From: JACQQW01 sp964520655
GTDB lineage: Bacteria; Omnitrophota; Gorgyraeia; Zapsychrales; Fredricksoniimonadaceae
DNA length: 64,000 bases
Assembly: GCA_964520655.1 (NCBI GenBank)
Contig: CAZFNI010000010.1
Location: forward strand, 1-64,000
Direction of reading: 5' to 3'
Below, one piece after another: positions 56,238 to 63,489 of the stretch. The notes under the pieces were generated by a model. The model did not search any database. It was not told the DNA's origin and was given only the letters and a program-made list of their open reading frames with translations. Within the stretch, counting starts at the first letter, position 1. Each line of letters begins with the position of its first letter. The position numbers were made by a program, and so were the translations under genes.

Positions 56238-57617
56238 TCAGTGACGATCATTCATTTTTTTTCGCAATTCGGCGAGGTCTTTCTTTAGCGCGTCGATCTG
56301 ATTCTGCTGTTGTTTGATGGCTTCGATCAAGGCTCCGACAAGGTTCTCCATAAAAACGTGTTTAATGCCTTTTTTATCCGTAAAGACAAGTTCCGGGAAC
56401 ACTTTTTCCACGTCCTGGGCGATCACGCCCAAAGATCTTTTTTTGTCTTTCTTCCAGGTAAAGGTAACGCCTCGCAGCGCTCTTACCTTATTTAAGGCAT
56501 CGGTGATAGGCGTGATGTTCTCTTTCAAACGTTCATCGGAGGGGGCGCCGTAATAATACCCGCCGCTTAAGTTGTAAATATCTCCGTCAACGCCCATGTC
56601 GCCTAAGACATACAAGCGATAAGAAGCGTTCGGTGCCGCGCCGACCCCGACGCTGCCGCTTAAGGTGGTTGTGCCGACAGCAACATTTAAGGCTCCGCCC
56701 GCAATGGTGACCCCGGCATTGAAAGTGGCCAGGCCGGTGGTGGATAATGTTCCCCCGACGGTGGTATTGTTGGATAGGGTGGTAACGCCCGTGACACCAA
56801 GTGTGCTATTGACCTGCGTGGCCCCGCCCAGGGTTGTTGCTCCGGTGACATTTAACGTGCTGTTGACCGCGGTAGCGCCATTTAAAGTGCTTGTGCTTCC
56901 GGCGGTGAATGTGCCGGGACTGGTGACAGAAAGGGCGGTGGAAACATTGGCTGTGGCAAGGGTTGTTGTCCCGCTGACACGGGCATTGCCGGTGACATCC
57001 AGTTTCTGGGTTGGAACCATGCCGATCCCAAGTCCCGTTGAGGTTAGCCGCATTTGCTCCGCGCTATTAGTGTAAAAGGTAAGTGTATCAGCCGCGGGGT
57101 AGCTTAAATAAGTCGTTGTTCCGCCAAGATACAGGTTTGGGTTTGCGGCACTTAAGATCATATTGCCGTTGACGTCGAGTTTCTGAGCAGTAGCACCGGC
57201 GGGATTGATGCCCAGATTGCCGTTTGCCTCAAGGGTCATCTGGTCAGCGCCGTTGTTGATCCGAAAGTGTATGGCCTGCCCAGCAGGGCGGTTAAAGTAC
57301 AAGGCTTGGTCAGCCGTGCTGCTGCGGATATGCGCATTGGCGCAAGTCCGGTCGCCGGCCAGTCCTATTCCCACAAAACCCGCGCAGCCGGTTGCTTCTC
57401 CGATAGCAACATTGGTCGCTACCGTCACGTTTGAGCCGGCGTTGACGGTGCCGACACCAATATTATTAGCCGTTAAGATGTCATAATTGCCTGTTGGTGC
57501 CGGATAATAGGTGTTGATCGTATTGGATCCGGCAGCTGATGCCGTTAAGGGGGCCGCGAATACCGCCGTTAACAGGAACATCAGTAGTCGTTGTTTGGTC
57601 ATCCAGGAATATGCCAT
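56238..57617 (-). CDS. Secreted repeat protein with S74 chaperone domain (downstream copy)
   Basis: 459 residues. After a signal peptide comes Thr-Tyr-Tyr-Pro-Ala-Pro, a region of Gly/Asn-rich strands, then a long run of Thr/Val/Ser/Gly repeats of the type Thr-Leu-Asn-Val-Thr-Gly-Ala-Thr-Thr-Leu that should make a beta-helix or fibre. It ends with the intramolecular chaperone (Peptidase S74): Pro-Ser-Asp-Glu-Arg-Leu-Lys-Glu-Asn-Ile, Gly-Val-Ile-Ala-Gln-Asp-Val-Glu, and a coiled coil. In phage tailspikes this domain trimerises the fibre and then cuts itself off at the Ser using the Lys; both residues are present. Probably a surface or secreted fibre. Start ATG 57617 or 57602 (Met-Thr-Lys-Gln). 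Confidence 0.85.
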   Translation of the reverse strand: MAYSWMTKQRLLMFLLTAVFAAPLTASAAGSNTINTYYPAPTGNYDILTANNIGVGTVNAGSNVTVATNVAIGEATGCAGFVGIGLAGDRTCANAHIRSSTADQALYFNRPAGQAIHFRINNGADQMTLEANGNLGINPAGATAQKLDVNGNMILSAANPNLYLGGTTTYLSYPAADTLTFYTNSAEQMRLTSTGLGIGMVPTQKLDVTGNARVSGTTTLATANVSTALSVTSPGTFTAGSTSTLNGATAVNSTLNVTGATTLGGATQVNSTLGVTGVTTLSNNTTVGGTLSTTGLATFNAGVTIAGGALNVAVGTTTLSGSVGVGAAPNASYRLYVLGDMGVDGDIYNLSGGYYYGAPSDERLKENITPITDALNKVRALRGVTFTWKKDKKRSLGVIAQDVEKVFPELVFTDKKGIKHVFMENLVGALIEAIKQQQNQIDALKKDLAELRKKMNDRH

Positions 57618-57635
57618 AGAGGAGGCCTCGCCGAT

Positions 57636-59000
57636 TTATTTGTTAAGGGTCATTTTCATTTGCTCGATCTCTTGTTGAATTTTGTCGAGCTGCTGCTGCT
57701 GGTCTTTGACATCCTCGATTAAAAGGCCGACCAGGTTTGGGTACTGCACATGTTTAAATTTTTTTCTGTCTTGATAGACCAGTTCCGGGAAGTTTTTCTC
57801 CACGTTCTGCGCGGTTAGGCCCAGGGCTCTTTTCTTGCTGTCTTTCCAGGTGAAGTAAACCCCTTTAAGTGATCTGGTCTTGGTTAATGCGTGTGTGATG
57901 GGAAGGATATTGTCTTTAAGCATCTCATCCGATGGTGCCGGGCCGTATTTGTATTCACCACTGATATTATAAAGGTCTCCATCAATGCCGACCGCCTCAA
58001 TGATGCCTGCTTCCTTGACGATCAGTCGATAGGGCAATGTGGGGGCTATTCCCATCCCGGTGCTGCCCGTTAAGGTGGATGTGCCGGCAACGCTTAGATC
58101 GCCCCCGGCAATGTTGATCCCGCCCGGGTTAAAGGTGGCAAGCCCGGTTGTGAGCAGGGTGCCTGTGACCGAGGCATTGCTTGATAAAGTGGCAATGCCA
58201 GTAACGCCAAGCGTGTTGTTGATCTGCGTGGCCCCGCTTAAGGTTGTTGCGCCGGTAACGGCCAGCGTGCTGTTGATGGCTGTTACCCCGTTTAGAGAAC
58301 TGGTGCCTCCGGCGGTGAATGTGCCGGGATTGGTGACGGCAAGAGCGGTGGAAACATCAGCGGTCGAAAGAGAAGTGGTCCCGCTGATGCGGGCATTGCC
58401 ATTAATATCGAGCTTTTGTGATGGGGCATAGCCAATGCCAAGACCGGTTGAATTCAGGCGTATTTGTACGAGGCTGTTGGTGTTAAAAGTTATGCTATTC
58501 GCAGAAGGGGAAGTTAAAGAGGTGGTCGCGCCTCCGAAAAAGAGGCTTGGGGCGGCTGAGCTTAAGATCATATGACCGTTGACATCTAGTTTCTGAGCAG
58601 CAGCGCCACCGGGATTGATGCCCAGATTGCCGTTTGCCTCAAGGGTTATCTGGTCGGCGCCATTGTTGATCTTATAATGGATATTCTGCCCAGTTGGCCG
58701 GTTGATATACAGAGCGGTGTCTCCCGAACTGCTGGAGAGTTGATAACTGGCGCAGGAAGCACTACCCGTAAATCCGATAGCGCCATAACCGCCGCATCCT
58801 TCTCCAATGACGGCATTATTGGCAATGGTCAGGTGGTCGCCGACAGTTGTTGTGCCCACCCCGATCGACCGGGCGTATAAATTATCATAATATGTCCCTG
58901 GTCTGGGATAATAGGTGACCATGGTCAAAGAGCCGGCATAGGTGATCAAAGGGAGGATGAGGACGGCGAAAAGCACAGCAGGCCATAATTTCAGTTTCAT
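57636..59000 (-). CDS. Secreted repeat protein with S74 chaperone domain (upstream copy)
   Basis: 454 residues, a clear paralogue of the next gene along its whole length: signal peptide (Met-Lys-Leu-Lys-Leu-Trp and a hydrophobic run), Thr-Tyr-Tyr-Pro-Arg-Pro, Gly-rich strands, the Thr/Gly/Val repeat fibre, and the S74 chaperone (Pro-Ser-Asp-Glu-Met-Leu-Lys-Asp-Asn-Ile) with coiled coil. It is first in the minus-strand pair, 18 bases ahead of its partner, and probably cotranscribed. ATG 59000 gives the signal peptide directly; a GTG at 59018 is in frame but overlaps the -10 box. Confidence 0.85.
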   Translation of the reverse strand: MKLKLWPAVLFAVLILPLITYAGSLTMVTYYPRPGTYYDNLYARSIGVGTTTVGDHLTIANNAVIGEGCGGYGAIGFTGSASCASYQLSSSSGDTALYINRPTGQNIHYKINNGADQITLEANGNLGINPGGAAAQKLDVNGHMILSSAAPSLFFGGATTSLTSPSANSITFNTNSLVQIRLNSTGLGIGYAPSQKLDINGNARISGTTSLSTADVSTALAVTNPGTFTAGGTSSLNGVTAINSTLAVTGATTLSGATQINNTLGVTGIATLSSNASVTGTLLTTGLATFNPGGINIAGGDLSVAGTSTLTGSTGMGIAPTLPYRLIVKEAGIIEAVGIDGDLYNISGEYKYGPAPSDEMLKDNILPITHALTKTRSLKGVYFTWKDSKKRALGLTAQNVEKNFPELVYQDRKKFKHVQYPNLVGLLIEDVKDQQQQLDKIQQEIEQMKMTLNK

Positions 59001-59006
59001 ATTTAA

Positions 59007-59034
59007 AGTATACGACACAAAAGGGATATGGCAA
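59007..59034 (-). promoter_or_regulatory. Promoter of the S74 gene pair
   Basis: On the minus strand, TTGCCA (59034-59029), 16 bases, then TATACT (59012-59007). Six bases separate the -10 box from ATG 59000, so the transcript is probably leaderless. It is divergent to the pyrR promoter. Confidence 0.55.
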
Positions 59035-59051
59035 GGAAAGGATTTGAAAAC

Positions 59052-59080
59052 TTGCTTATTCCAGCAAATAATGGTATATT
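59052..59080 (+). promoter_or_regulatory. Promoter of the pyrRBC operon
   Basis: TTGCTT (59052-59057), 17 bases, then TATATT (59075-59080). Transcription would start near 59087 and give a leader of about 57 bases that contains the PyrR-type hairpin. Confidence 0.55.
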
Positions 59081-59105
59081 CTCAATCAACATTTGTGATC
59101 CTTTA

Positions 59106-59137
59106 CCTTTAATCCGGTTCCGAGAAGCCGGGAAGGG
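59106..59137 (+). promoter_or_regulatory. PyrR-binding RNA hairpin in the pyrR leader
   Basis: CCGGTT (59114-59119) pairs with AGCCGG (59126-59131) around the hexaloop CCGAGA, which fits the CNGNGA loop of PyrR sites. A lower stem of CCTTT (59106-59110) with AAGGG (59133-59137) is separated by an internal bulge, as in known PyrR sites. AGGGA, the likely ribosome site for ATG 59144, is partly in the lower stem. There is no room for a terminator/antiterminator pair, so PyrR-UMP binding probably blocks translation rather than transcription. Confidence 0.75.
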
Positions 59138-59143
59138 ACTTAA

Positions 59144-59680
59144 ATGACCATACACCCCATTTTAGACCAAGACGCTATCCGCCGCTGTATCATGCGCATG
59201 GCCCACGAGATCTGCGAGAAGCAGGAGCAGTCCCCTCTGGCCTTAGTCGGCATCCGCACCCGCGGGGTTGTCCTCGCCCAACGTTTAAGCAAAGCTATCG
59301 AAGAGATCGAAAAGATCAAGGTTCCCGTTGGCATTCTTGATATCACCTTGTACCGCGATGATCTGACATCGGTCGGCAGCGCGCCTCTGGTGCGCGAGAC
59401 ATTGATCGATTTTGATATCACCGATAAACGCATCGTCTTAGTTGACGACGTGTTCTTTACCGGACGCACCATCCGCGCGGCGCTGGATGCCTTGACCGAT
59501 TTCGGCCGTCCTGCGAAGATCGAGCTTGCGGTCTTAGTTGACCGCGGCCACAGGGAATTACCCATCCGGGCGGATTTTGTGGGCAAAAATATCCCGACTT
59601 CCAAGGGACAGAACGTGAAGGTTGATCTAGGCGAGACTGACGGCAAGAATGACGCGGTGACCGTTGAGGAGGGGCGATGA
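59144..59680 (+). CDS. pyrR: PyrR bifunctional regulator/uracil phosphoribosyltransferase
   Basis: Senses UMP/PRPP and binds the pyr leader RNA; most members also convert uracil and PRPP to UMP. The PRPP loop is Ile-Val-Leu-Val-Asp-Asp-Val-Phe-Phe-Thr-Gly-Arg-Thr-Ile-Arg at about residues 97-111, and Gly-Ile-Arg-Thr-Arg-Gly is at about 36-41. 178 residues is normal. Gene order pyrR-pyrB-pyrC, an overlap with pyrB, and the hairpin in its leader all fit autoregulation of pyrimidine synthesis. Confidence 0.95.
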   Translation: MTIHPILDQDAIRRCIMRMAHEICEKQEQSPLALVGIRTRGVVLAQRLSKAIEEIEKIKVPVGILDITLYRDDLTSVGSAPLVRETLIDFDITDKRIVLVDDVFFTGRTIRAALDALTDFGRPAKIELAVLVDRGHRELPIRADFVGKNIPTSKGQNVKVDLGETDGKNDAVTVEEGR

Positions 59681-60606
59681 GCACGTGGACGCGCAAACAT
59701 TTACTGGGTTTATCTGATCTAAGCAAAGAAGAGATCGAGCTTATCCTGGAAACTACACGGTCGTTCAAAGAAGTTTCGTCGCGCGATGTTAAAAAAGTCC
59801 CGGCACTTCGTGGTAAAACGGTCGTCACCCTGTTCTTTGAACCTTCCACCCGCACGCGGGTGTCTTTTGAGCTGGCGGCCAAGCGTTTGTCGGCGGATAC
59901 GCTCAACATCGCGGCGAATGTGTCATCGACGACCAAAGGCGAAACGTTATTGGATACAGCCAAGAATATCGAGGCGATGAGCGTGGATGCCATGATCGTG
60001 CGTCACGGTTCTTCCGGCGCGCCCATGATCCTGGCGGAGGGTTTGAATTGTTCGGTTATCAATGCCGGCGACGGCTGCCGCGAACATCCGACCCAGGCGC
60101 TGTTAGACATGTTCACCTTAAAAGAAAAATTCGGACGCATCGATGGTCTTAACGTGGCGATCGTCGGAGACATTTTGCATTCCCGCGTGGCGCGTTCCAA
60201 TATCTGGGGATTGACCAAGCTGGGGGCCAAGGTCACTGTCTGCGGTCCGGCGACGCTCATTCCCCGCGGTGTTGAGGCCATGGGGGTCAAGGTCTGTTAC
60301 GATATCAAGCGCGTCATCAAGGATTCGGATGCGGTCATTGCCCTGCGCCTGCAGAAAGAACGCCAGCAGGATAAATTCTTACCGTCGCTGCGCGAATACG
60401 GCAGGCTGTTTGGGATCAACGCGGCCAAATTAAGCGAAGGGACAAGCGATCTGATCGTCATGCATCCGGGGCCGACCAACCGCGGTGTCGAGCTCTCCGC
60501 GGAGGTCGCTGACGGCAAGCAATCAGTCATTTTAGACCAAGTGACCAACGGGGTGGCGGTGCGCATGGCCGTTCTGTATCTGGTCCTGGGAACAAAGGCG
60601 GAATAA
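59677..60606 (+). CDS. pyrB: Aspartate carbamoyltransferase, catalytic chain
   Basis: Joins carbamoyl phosphate and aspartate to carbamoyl-aspartate, the committed step of pyrimidine synthesis. The carbamoyl-phosphate motif Phe-Glu-Pro-Ser57-Thr58-Arg59-Thr60 and the aspartate-binding His-Pro-Thr-Gln (about 140) are intact, with the Arg-Leu-Gln-Lys-Glu-Arg loop and the C-terminal His-Pro-Gly-Pro. 309 residues matches the catalytic chain. No pyrI regulatory gene is adjacent. ATG overlaps the pyrR stop by four bases. Confidence 0.97.
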   Translation: MSTWTRKHLLGLSDLSKEEIELILETTRSFKEVSSRDVKKVPALRGKTVVTLFFEPSTRTRVSFELAAKRLSADTLNIAANVSSTTKGETLLDTAKNIEAMSVDAMIVRHGSSGAPMILAEGLNCSVINAGDGCREHPTQALLDMFTLKEKFGRIDGLNVAIVGDILHSRVARSNIWGLTKLGAKVTVCGPATLIPRGVEAMGVKVCYDIKRVIKDSDAVIALRLQKERQQDKFLPSLREYGRLFGINAAKLSEGTSDLIVMHPGPTNRGVELSAEVADGKQSVILDQVTNGVAVRMAVLYLVLGTKAE

Positions 60607-61884
60607 ATGGGACTTTTGATCAAGAACGCAACGATCGTCAACAACGACAAGATCTGGGATAAACCACAGGATATTTTATGCGAGAACGGTACGATCATAA
60701 AGATCGCACCGTCCATTTCCAATGACAAACATGAGATCGTCGACGCCAAGGACCGTAAGGTCATGCCGGGCTTGATCGACATCCATGTGCATTTGCGCCA
60801 GCCTGGACGGGAAGATAAAGAAACCATTGAGACCGGTTCAAAAGCCGCGGTCAAAGGCGGTTTCACCTCGATCTTTTGTATGCCTAATACTACCCCAGTC
60901 ACTGATAATGCCATGGTCGTGGAATTCATCATCCGCGAGGCCAAACGCGTCGGGTTGTGCAACGTTTATCCGATCGGGGCGATCACCAAGGGACAGAATG
61001 ACGGCGAGCTGACCGATATGTCGGAATTAAAGAACGCGGGCTGTCTGGCGCTCTCCGATGATGGTAAGTCGGTCTTAAACAGCCGGTTGTTCCGTCTGGG
61101 GATGGAATATGCCAAGATGCTGGATCTGTTGATCATAGAACACTGCCAGGATCCGCTGTTGACCGGCGGCGGGGTGATGAATGAAGGCGCGGTGTCGACC
61201 AGGATCGGCTTAAAAGGCGACCCGGGCATCGCCGAGACCGTCACGGTCGCGCGCGACATTGAGATCGCCCATTATTTGGATGCCCGCGTGCATCTGGCGC
61301 ACATGTCCTTAAAGCGCTCCATTGAATTGATACGTCAGGCCAAGAAACAGGGCATTAAAGTGACGGCGGAGGCCTGCCCGCACCATTTTGCCTTGACCGA
61401 TGAGGCTTGCGCGAGCTTTGATACATCGACAAAGGTTAATCCGCCGCTGCGCACTCAAGCGGATGTGGATGCTATTAAAGAAGCGATCGCCGACGGGACC
61501 ATTGACTGCATTGTCACCGACCACGCGCCGCATACGAATGAAGATAAAGAGGTTGGGTTTGACGGGGCGCCTTTTGGATTGATCGGTTTGGAAACATCAT
61601 TAGGGTTGACCATTAAAGAACTGGTCAAGCCGGGATTCATTGATCTGCCCAAATTAGTGGACAGGATGTCGGCCGCGCCGGCACGGATCACGGGATTGTC
61701 GACTAAAGGGGTGATCAAAGAAGGGTTTGACGCGGATATCGTGATCATTGACGATGATAAAGAATGGAAAGTCACTAAAGAAGGGTTTGCTTCGAAATCC
61801 AAGAATTCCCCCTTCATCGGTTGGACGCTGACGGGAGAAGTCAGCACAACCATTTGCGCGGGGAAAGTCGTCTATAAGAAATAA
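60607..61884 (+). CDS. pyrC: Dihydroorotase, class I
   Basis: Closes carbamoyl-aspartate to dihydroorotate. 425 residues with the zinc motif Asp-Ile-His60-Val-His62-Leu-Arg-Gln-Pro-Gly, later His residues in Ile-Ile-Glu-His-Cys and Val-His-Leu-Ala-His-Met-Ser, and the catalytic Asp in Val-Thr-Asp-His-Ala-Pro-His. It begins immediately after the pyrB stop, so pyrR-pyrB-pyrC is one transcript. The active-site lysine of many amidohydrolases was not located with confidence. Confidence 0.96.
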   Translation: MGLLIKNATIVNNDKIWDKPQDILCENGTIIKIAPSISNDKHEIVDAKDRKVMPGLIDIHVHLRQPGREDKETIETGSKAAVKGGFTSIFCMPNTTPVTDNAMVVEFIIREAKRVGLCNVYPIGAITKGQNDGELTDMSELKNAGCLALSDDGKSVLNSRLFRLGMEYAKMLDLLIIEHCQDPLLTGGGVMNEGAVSTRIGLKGDPGIAETVTVARDIEIAHYLDARVHLAHMSLKRSIELIRQAKKQGIKVTAEACPHHFALTDEACASFDTSTKVNPPLRTQADVDAIKEAIADGTIDCIVTDHAPHTNEDKEVGFDGAPFGLIGLETSLGLTIKELVKPGFIDLPKLVDRMSAAPARITGLSTKGVIKEGFDADIVIIDDDKEWKVTKEGFASKSKNSPFIGWTLTGEVSTTICAGKVVYKK

Positions 61885-62103
61885 GAGTTTTAGACTTGCA
61901 GAAGGTTGCGATTAGCTGCGAAGCAGCTAAAAGGGGATTATTAAGGGGAAAGATTGTTTCTCCTTAAGGGTAGCGGAAATTATGGTAGGAGGGGTTTGAC
62001 AGTCAGGACAGAACGAAGTGATGTCGTGACGCCAGAAGGGGAACCGTAGGTTCCCCTAATGGAAAATGAGCCCCCCGCAGAAAGAACGTAGAAGGCTCAT
62101 TTT
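61885..62103 (+). ncRNA. Candidate structured RNA: five stem-loops between pyrC and tRNA-Arg
   Basis: Nothing here codes for protein. Five stems follow each other: TTAGCTGC/GCAGCTAA (61912-61930), an 11-pair stem with one G-U (61941-61967), a 9-pair stem with one mismatch (62002-62030), AGGGGAACC/GGTTCCCCT (62037-62057), and AAAATGAGCC/GGCTCATTTT (62063-62103). The last ends in TTTT directly at the first base of the tRNA and may be the pyr operon terminator. The rest could be a structured RNA or a repeat element. I know no matching family. Confidence 0.45.
62063..62103 (+). terminator. Probable terminator hairpin before tRNA-Arg
   Basis: A 10-pair stem, AAAATGAGCC with GGCTCATTTT, with a 21-base loop and T's at the 3' side. 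The long loop is unusual for an intrinsic terminator. It abuts the tRNA acceptor stem. Confidence 0.4.
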
Positions 62104-62175
62104 GCGCCCGTGGCCTAATGGATAAGGCAGCAGCCTCCGGAGCTGCTGATGCAGGTTCGAATCCCGCCGGGCGCG
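62104..62175 (+). tRNA. tRNA-Arg (anticodon CCG)
   Basis: A full cloverleaf: acceptor GCGCCCG/CGGGCGC, D stem GCCT/AGGC, anticodon stem GCAGC/GCTGC with loop CTCCGGA (anticodon CCG at 62137-62139), T loop TTCGAAT, discriminator G. It reads CGG codons. The T stem GCAGG/CCCGC has one A-C mismatch in the middle. CCA is not encoded. Confidence 0.95.
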
Positions 62176-62195
62176 TTTAAATTCAAGGAAAGCTC

Positions 62196-62669
62196 ATGAG
62201 AAAACAAAAAATATCCATATCCGTCATTGGTGGGAGCTCGATCAGCACCAGGGTGGAAGAATTGGCCATGAAGGTTGGTGCGATGATCGCCTCTTTAGAC
62301 TGTGTTTTAGTCTGCGGCGGCTTAGGCGGGGCCATGGAAGCAGCTGCCGAAGGGGCCAAGAAAGCCGGCGGCCTGACGATCGGCATTCTCCCGGGTAAAG
62401 ACAAGGATGATGCCAATCCGTTCATTGACATTGCCTTACCGACGTCGATCGGCTATGCCCGTAACACGATCGTCGCTTGCTCGGCGGATATCGTGGTCGC
62501 GCTGCCCGGTAGTTACGGCACGAATTCCGAGATCTGCTATGCGCTGGTCTACGGCCGTCCGGTCATTGACCTGGGGAATTGGAATTTGGAGGGGATGATC
62601 AGCGTTAAGAATGTGGAAGAAGCGCAGGAAAAAATAAAGAAGATCATCAAAAAACTGCACCATGCCTGA
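62196..62669 (+). CDS. TIGR00725-type SLOG-fold protein
   Basis: 157 residues with a Rossmann-like fold of the LOG/lysine-decarboxylase-like group: Ser-Val-Ile-Gly-Gly-Ser at the start, Val-Cys-Gly-Gly-Leu-Gly-Gly-Ala-Met-Glu-Ala-Ala, Gly-Ile-Leu-Pro-Gly, and Ala-Leu-Pro-Gly-Ser-Tyr-Gly-Thr-Asn-Ser-Glu, which replaces the Pro-Gly-Gly-x-Gly-Thr-x-x-Glu of LOG proteins. The family probably binds nucleotides or nucleotide-derived ligands; its role is not known. It follows the tRNA by 20 bases and its end overlaps mutM by eight bases. Confidence 0.85.
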   Translation: MRKQKISISVIGGSSISTRVEELAMKVGAMIASLDCVLVCGGLGGAMEAAAEGAKKAGGLTIGILPGKDKDDANPFIDIALPTSIGYARNTIVACSADIVVALPGSYGTNSEICYALVYGRPVIDLGNWNLEGMISVKNVEEAQEKIKKIIKKLHHA

Positions 62670-63465
62670 GCTCCCTGAAGTTGAGACTATCCGCAAAGAC
62701 TTGTCGCGCTGTCTTTTACGAACGCGTATCATATCGGTTGACGTCAAAGACGCCCGAGTGCTGCGCCAGCCGGAAAATGATTTTATCCGCCGATTAAAAG
62801 GAAAAATAATACAGCGTATCGAGCGGCGGGGGAAAGCGCTGATCATCGATTTAAGCGGACGGGAATTTCTCGTCGTCCAGGTCATGATGACCGGGCAGCT
62901 GGTTGTCGACGGCGCAATTGAGAAACATACTCGGCTGGTGTTCAAGCTGGATAAAAGAACATTGGTGTACAATGACCAGCGCGTGTTCGGGCAGCTGCGC
63001 GTTGTGGGCGACTTGGCGCAGGTCCCTCATCTAAGAAAACTTGGGCCTGAACCCTTTGGGGGCGCGTTTAATGCGGATTATGTCACGGAGTATTTAAGTC
63101 GGACGACGCGCGCGATCAAGACGGTCTTATTGGACCATGTGTTTGTCGCCGGTATTGGTAATATTTATGCCAGCGAGATCCTGTTCCGCTGCGGCATTGA
63201 TCCGCAGCGTTCGTCGGCAAAGGTCAAGAAAACGGAGGTCCAACTGCTGCTTGAAAGAACGCGGGAGGTGCTGCAGGAAGCGATCGATCTGCGCGGATCA
63301 TCCATGCGCAATTACCGCGACGGCCGGGGACAAAAGGGGGATTTCACCAAGGCGATCCGTGTGTATGCCCGGGAAGGTCAGCCTTGCATGGTTTGCCAGA
63401 CGCCGATCGTGCGTGTTGTTCTTGGTGGAAGAAGTACATTTTATTGCAGGAAATGCCAAAAGTAA
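62662..63465 (+). CDS. mutM: Formamidopyrimidine-DNA glycosylase
   Basis: Removes 8-oxoguanine and formamidopyrimidines and cuts the abasic strand. The N-terminus Met-Pro-Glu-Leu-Pro-Glu-Val-Glu-Thr gives the catalytic Pro and Glu after Met removal. The helix-two-turn-helix contains Gly-Ile-Gly-Asn-Ile-Tyr-Ala-Ser-Glu-Ile-Leu-Phe. A C-terminal zinc finger (Cys-Met-Val-Cys ... Cys-Arg-Lys-Cys) binds DNA. 267 residues is normal and all key residues are present. Coupled to the previous gene by an eight-base overlap. Confidence 0.97.
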   Translation: MPELPEVETIRKDLSRCLLRTRIISVDVKDARVLRQPENDFIRRLKGKIIQRIERRGKALIIDLSGREFLVVQVMMTGQLVVDGAIEKHTRLVFKLDKRTLVYNDQRVFGQLRVVGDLAQVPHLRKLGPEPFGGAFNADYVTEYLSRTTRAIKTVLLDHVFVAGIGNIYASEILFRCGIDPQRSSAKVKKTEVQLLLERTREVLQEAIDLRGSSMRNYRDGRGQKGDFTKAIRVYAREGQPCMVCQTPIVRVVLGGRSTFYCRKCQK

Positions 63466-63489
63466 TTTGTTATACTAGACCCTGTCCAT

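Noticed and set aside
59140..59993. Minus-strand frames opposite pyrR and pyrB (186 and 178 codons)
   Set aside because: Both lie opposite confidently identified genes and have basic, Ser/Arg-rich products with no recognisable domain.
61996..62024. Perfect TTGACA as a promoter for tRNA-Arg
   Set aside because: No acceptable -10 box follows at 16-18 bases (TGATGT), so it is not supported as a promoter.
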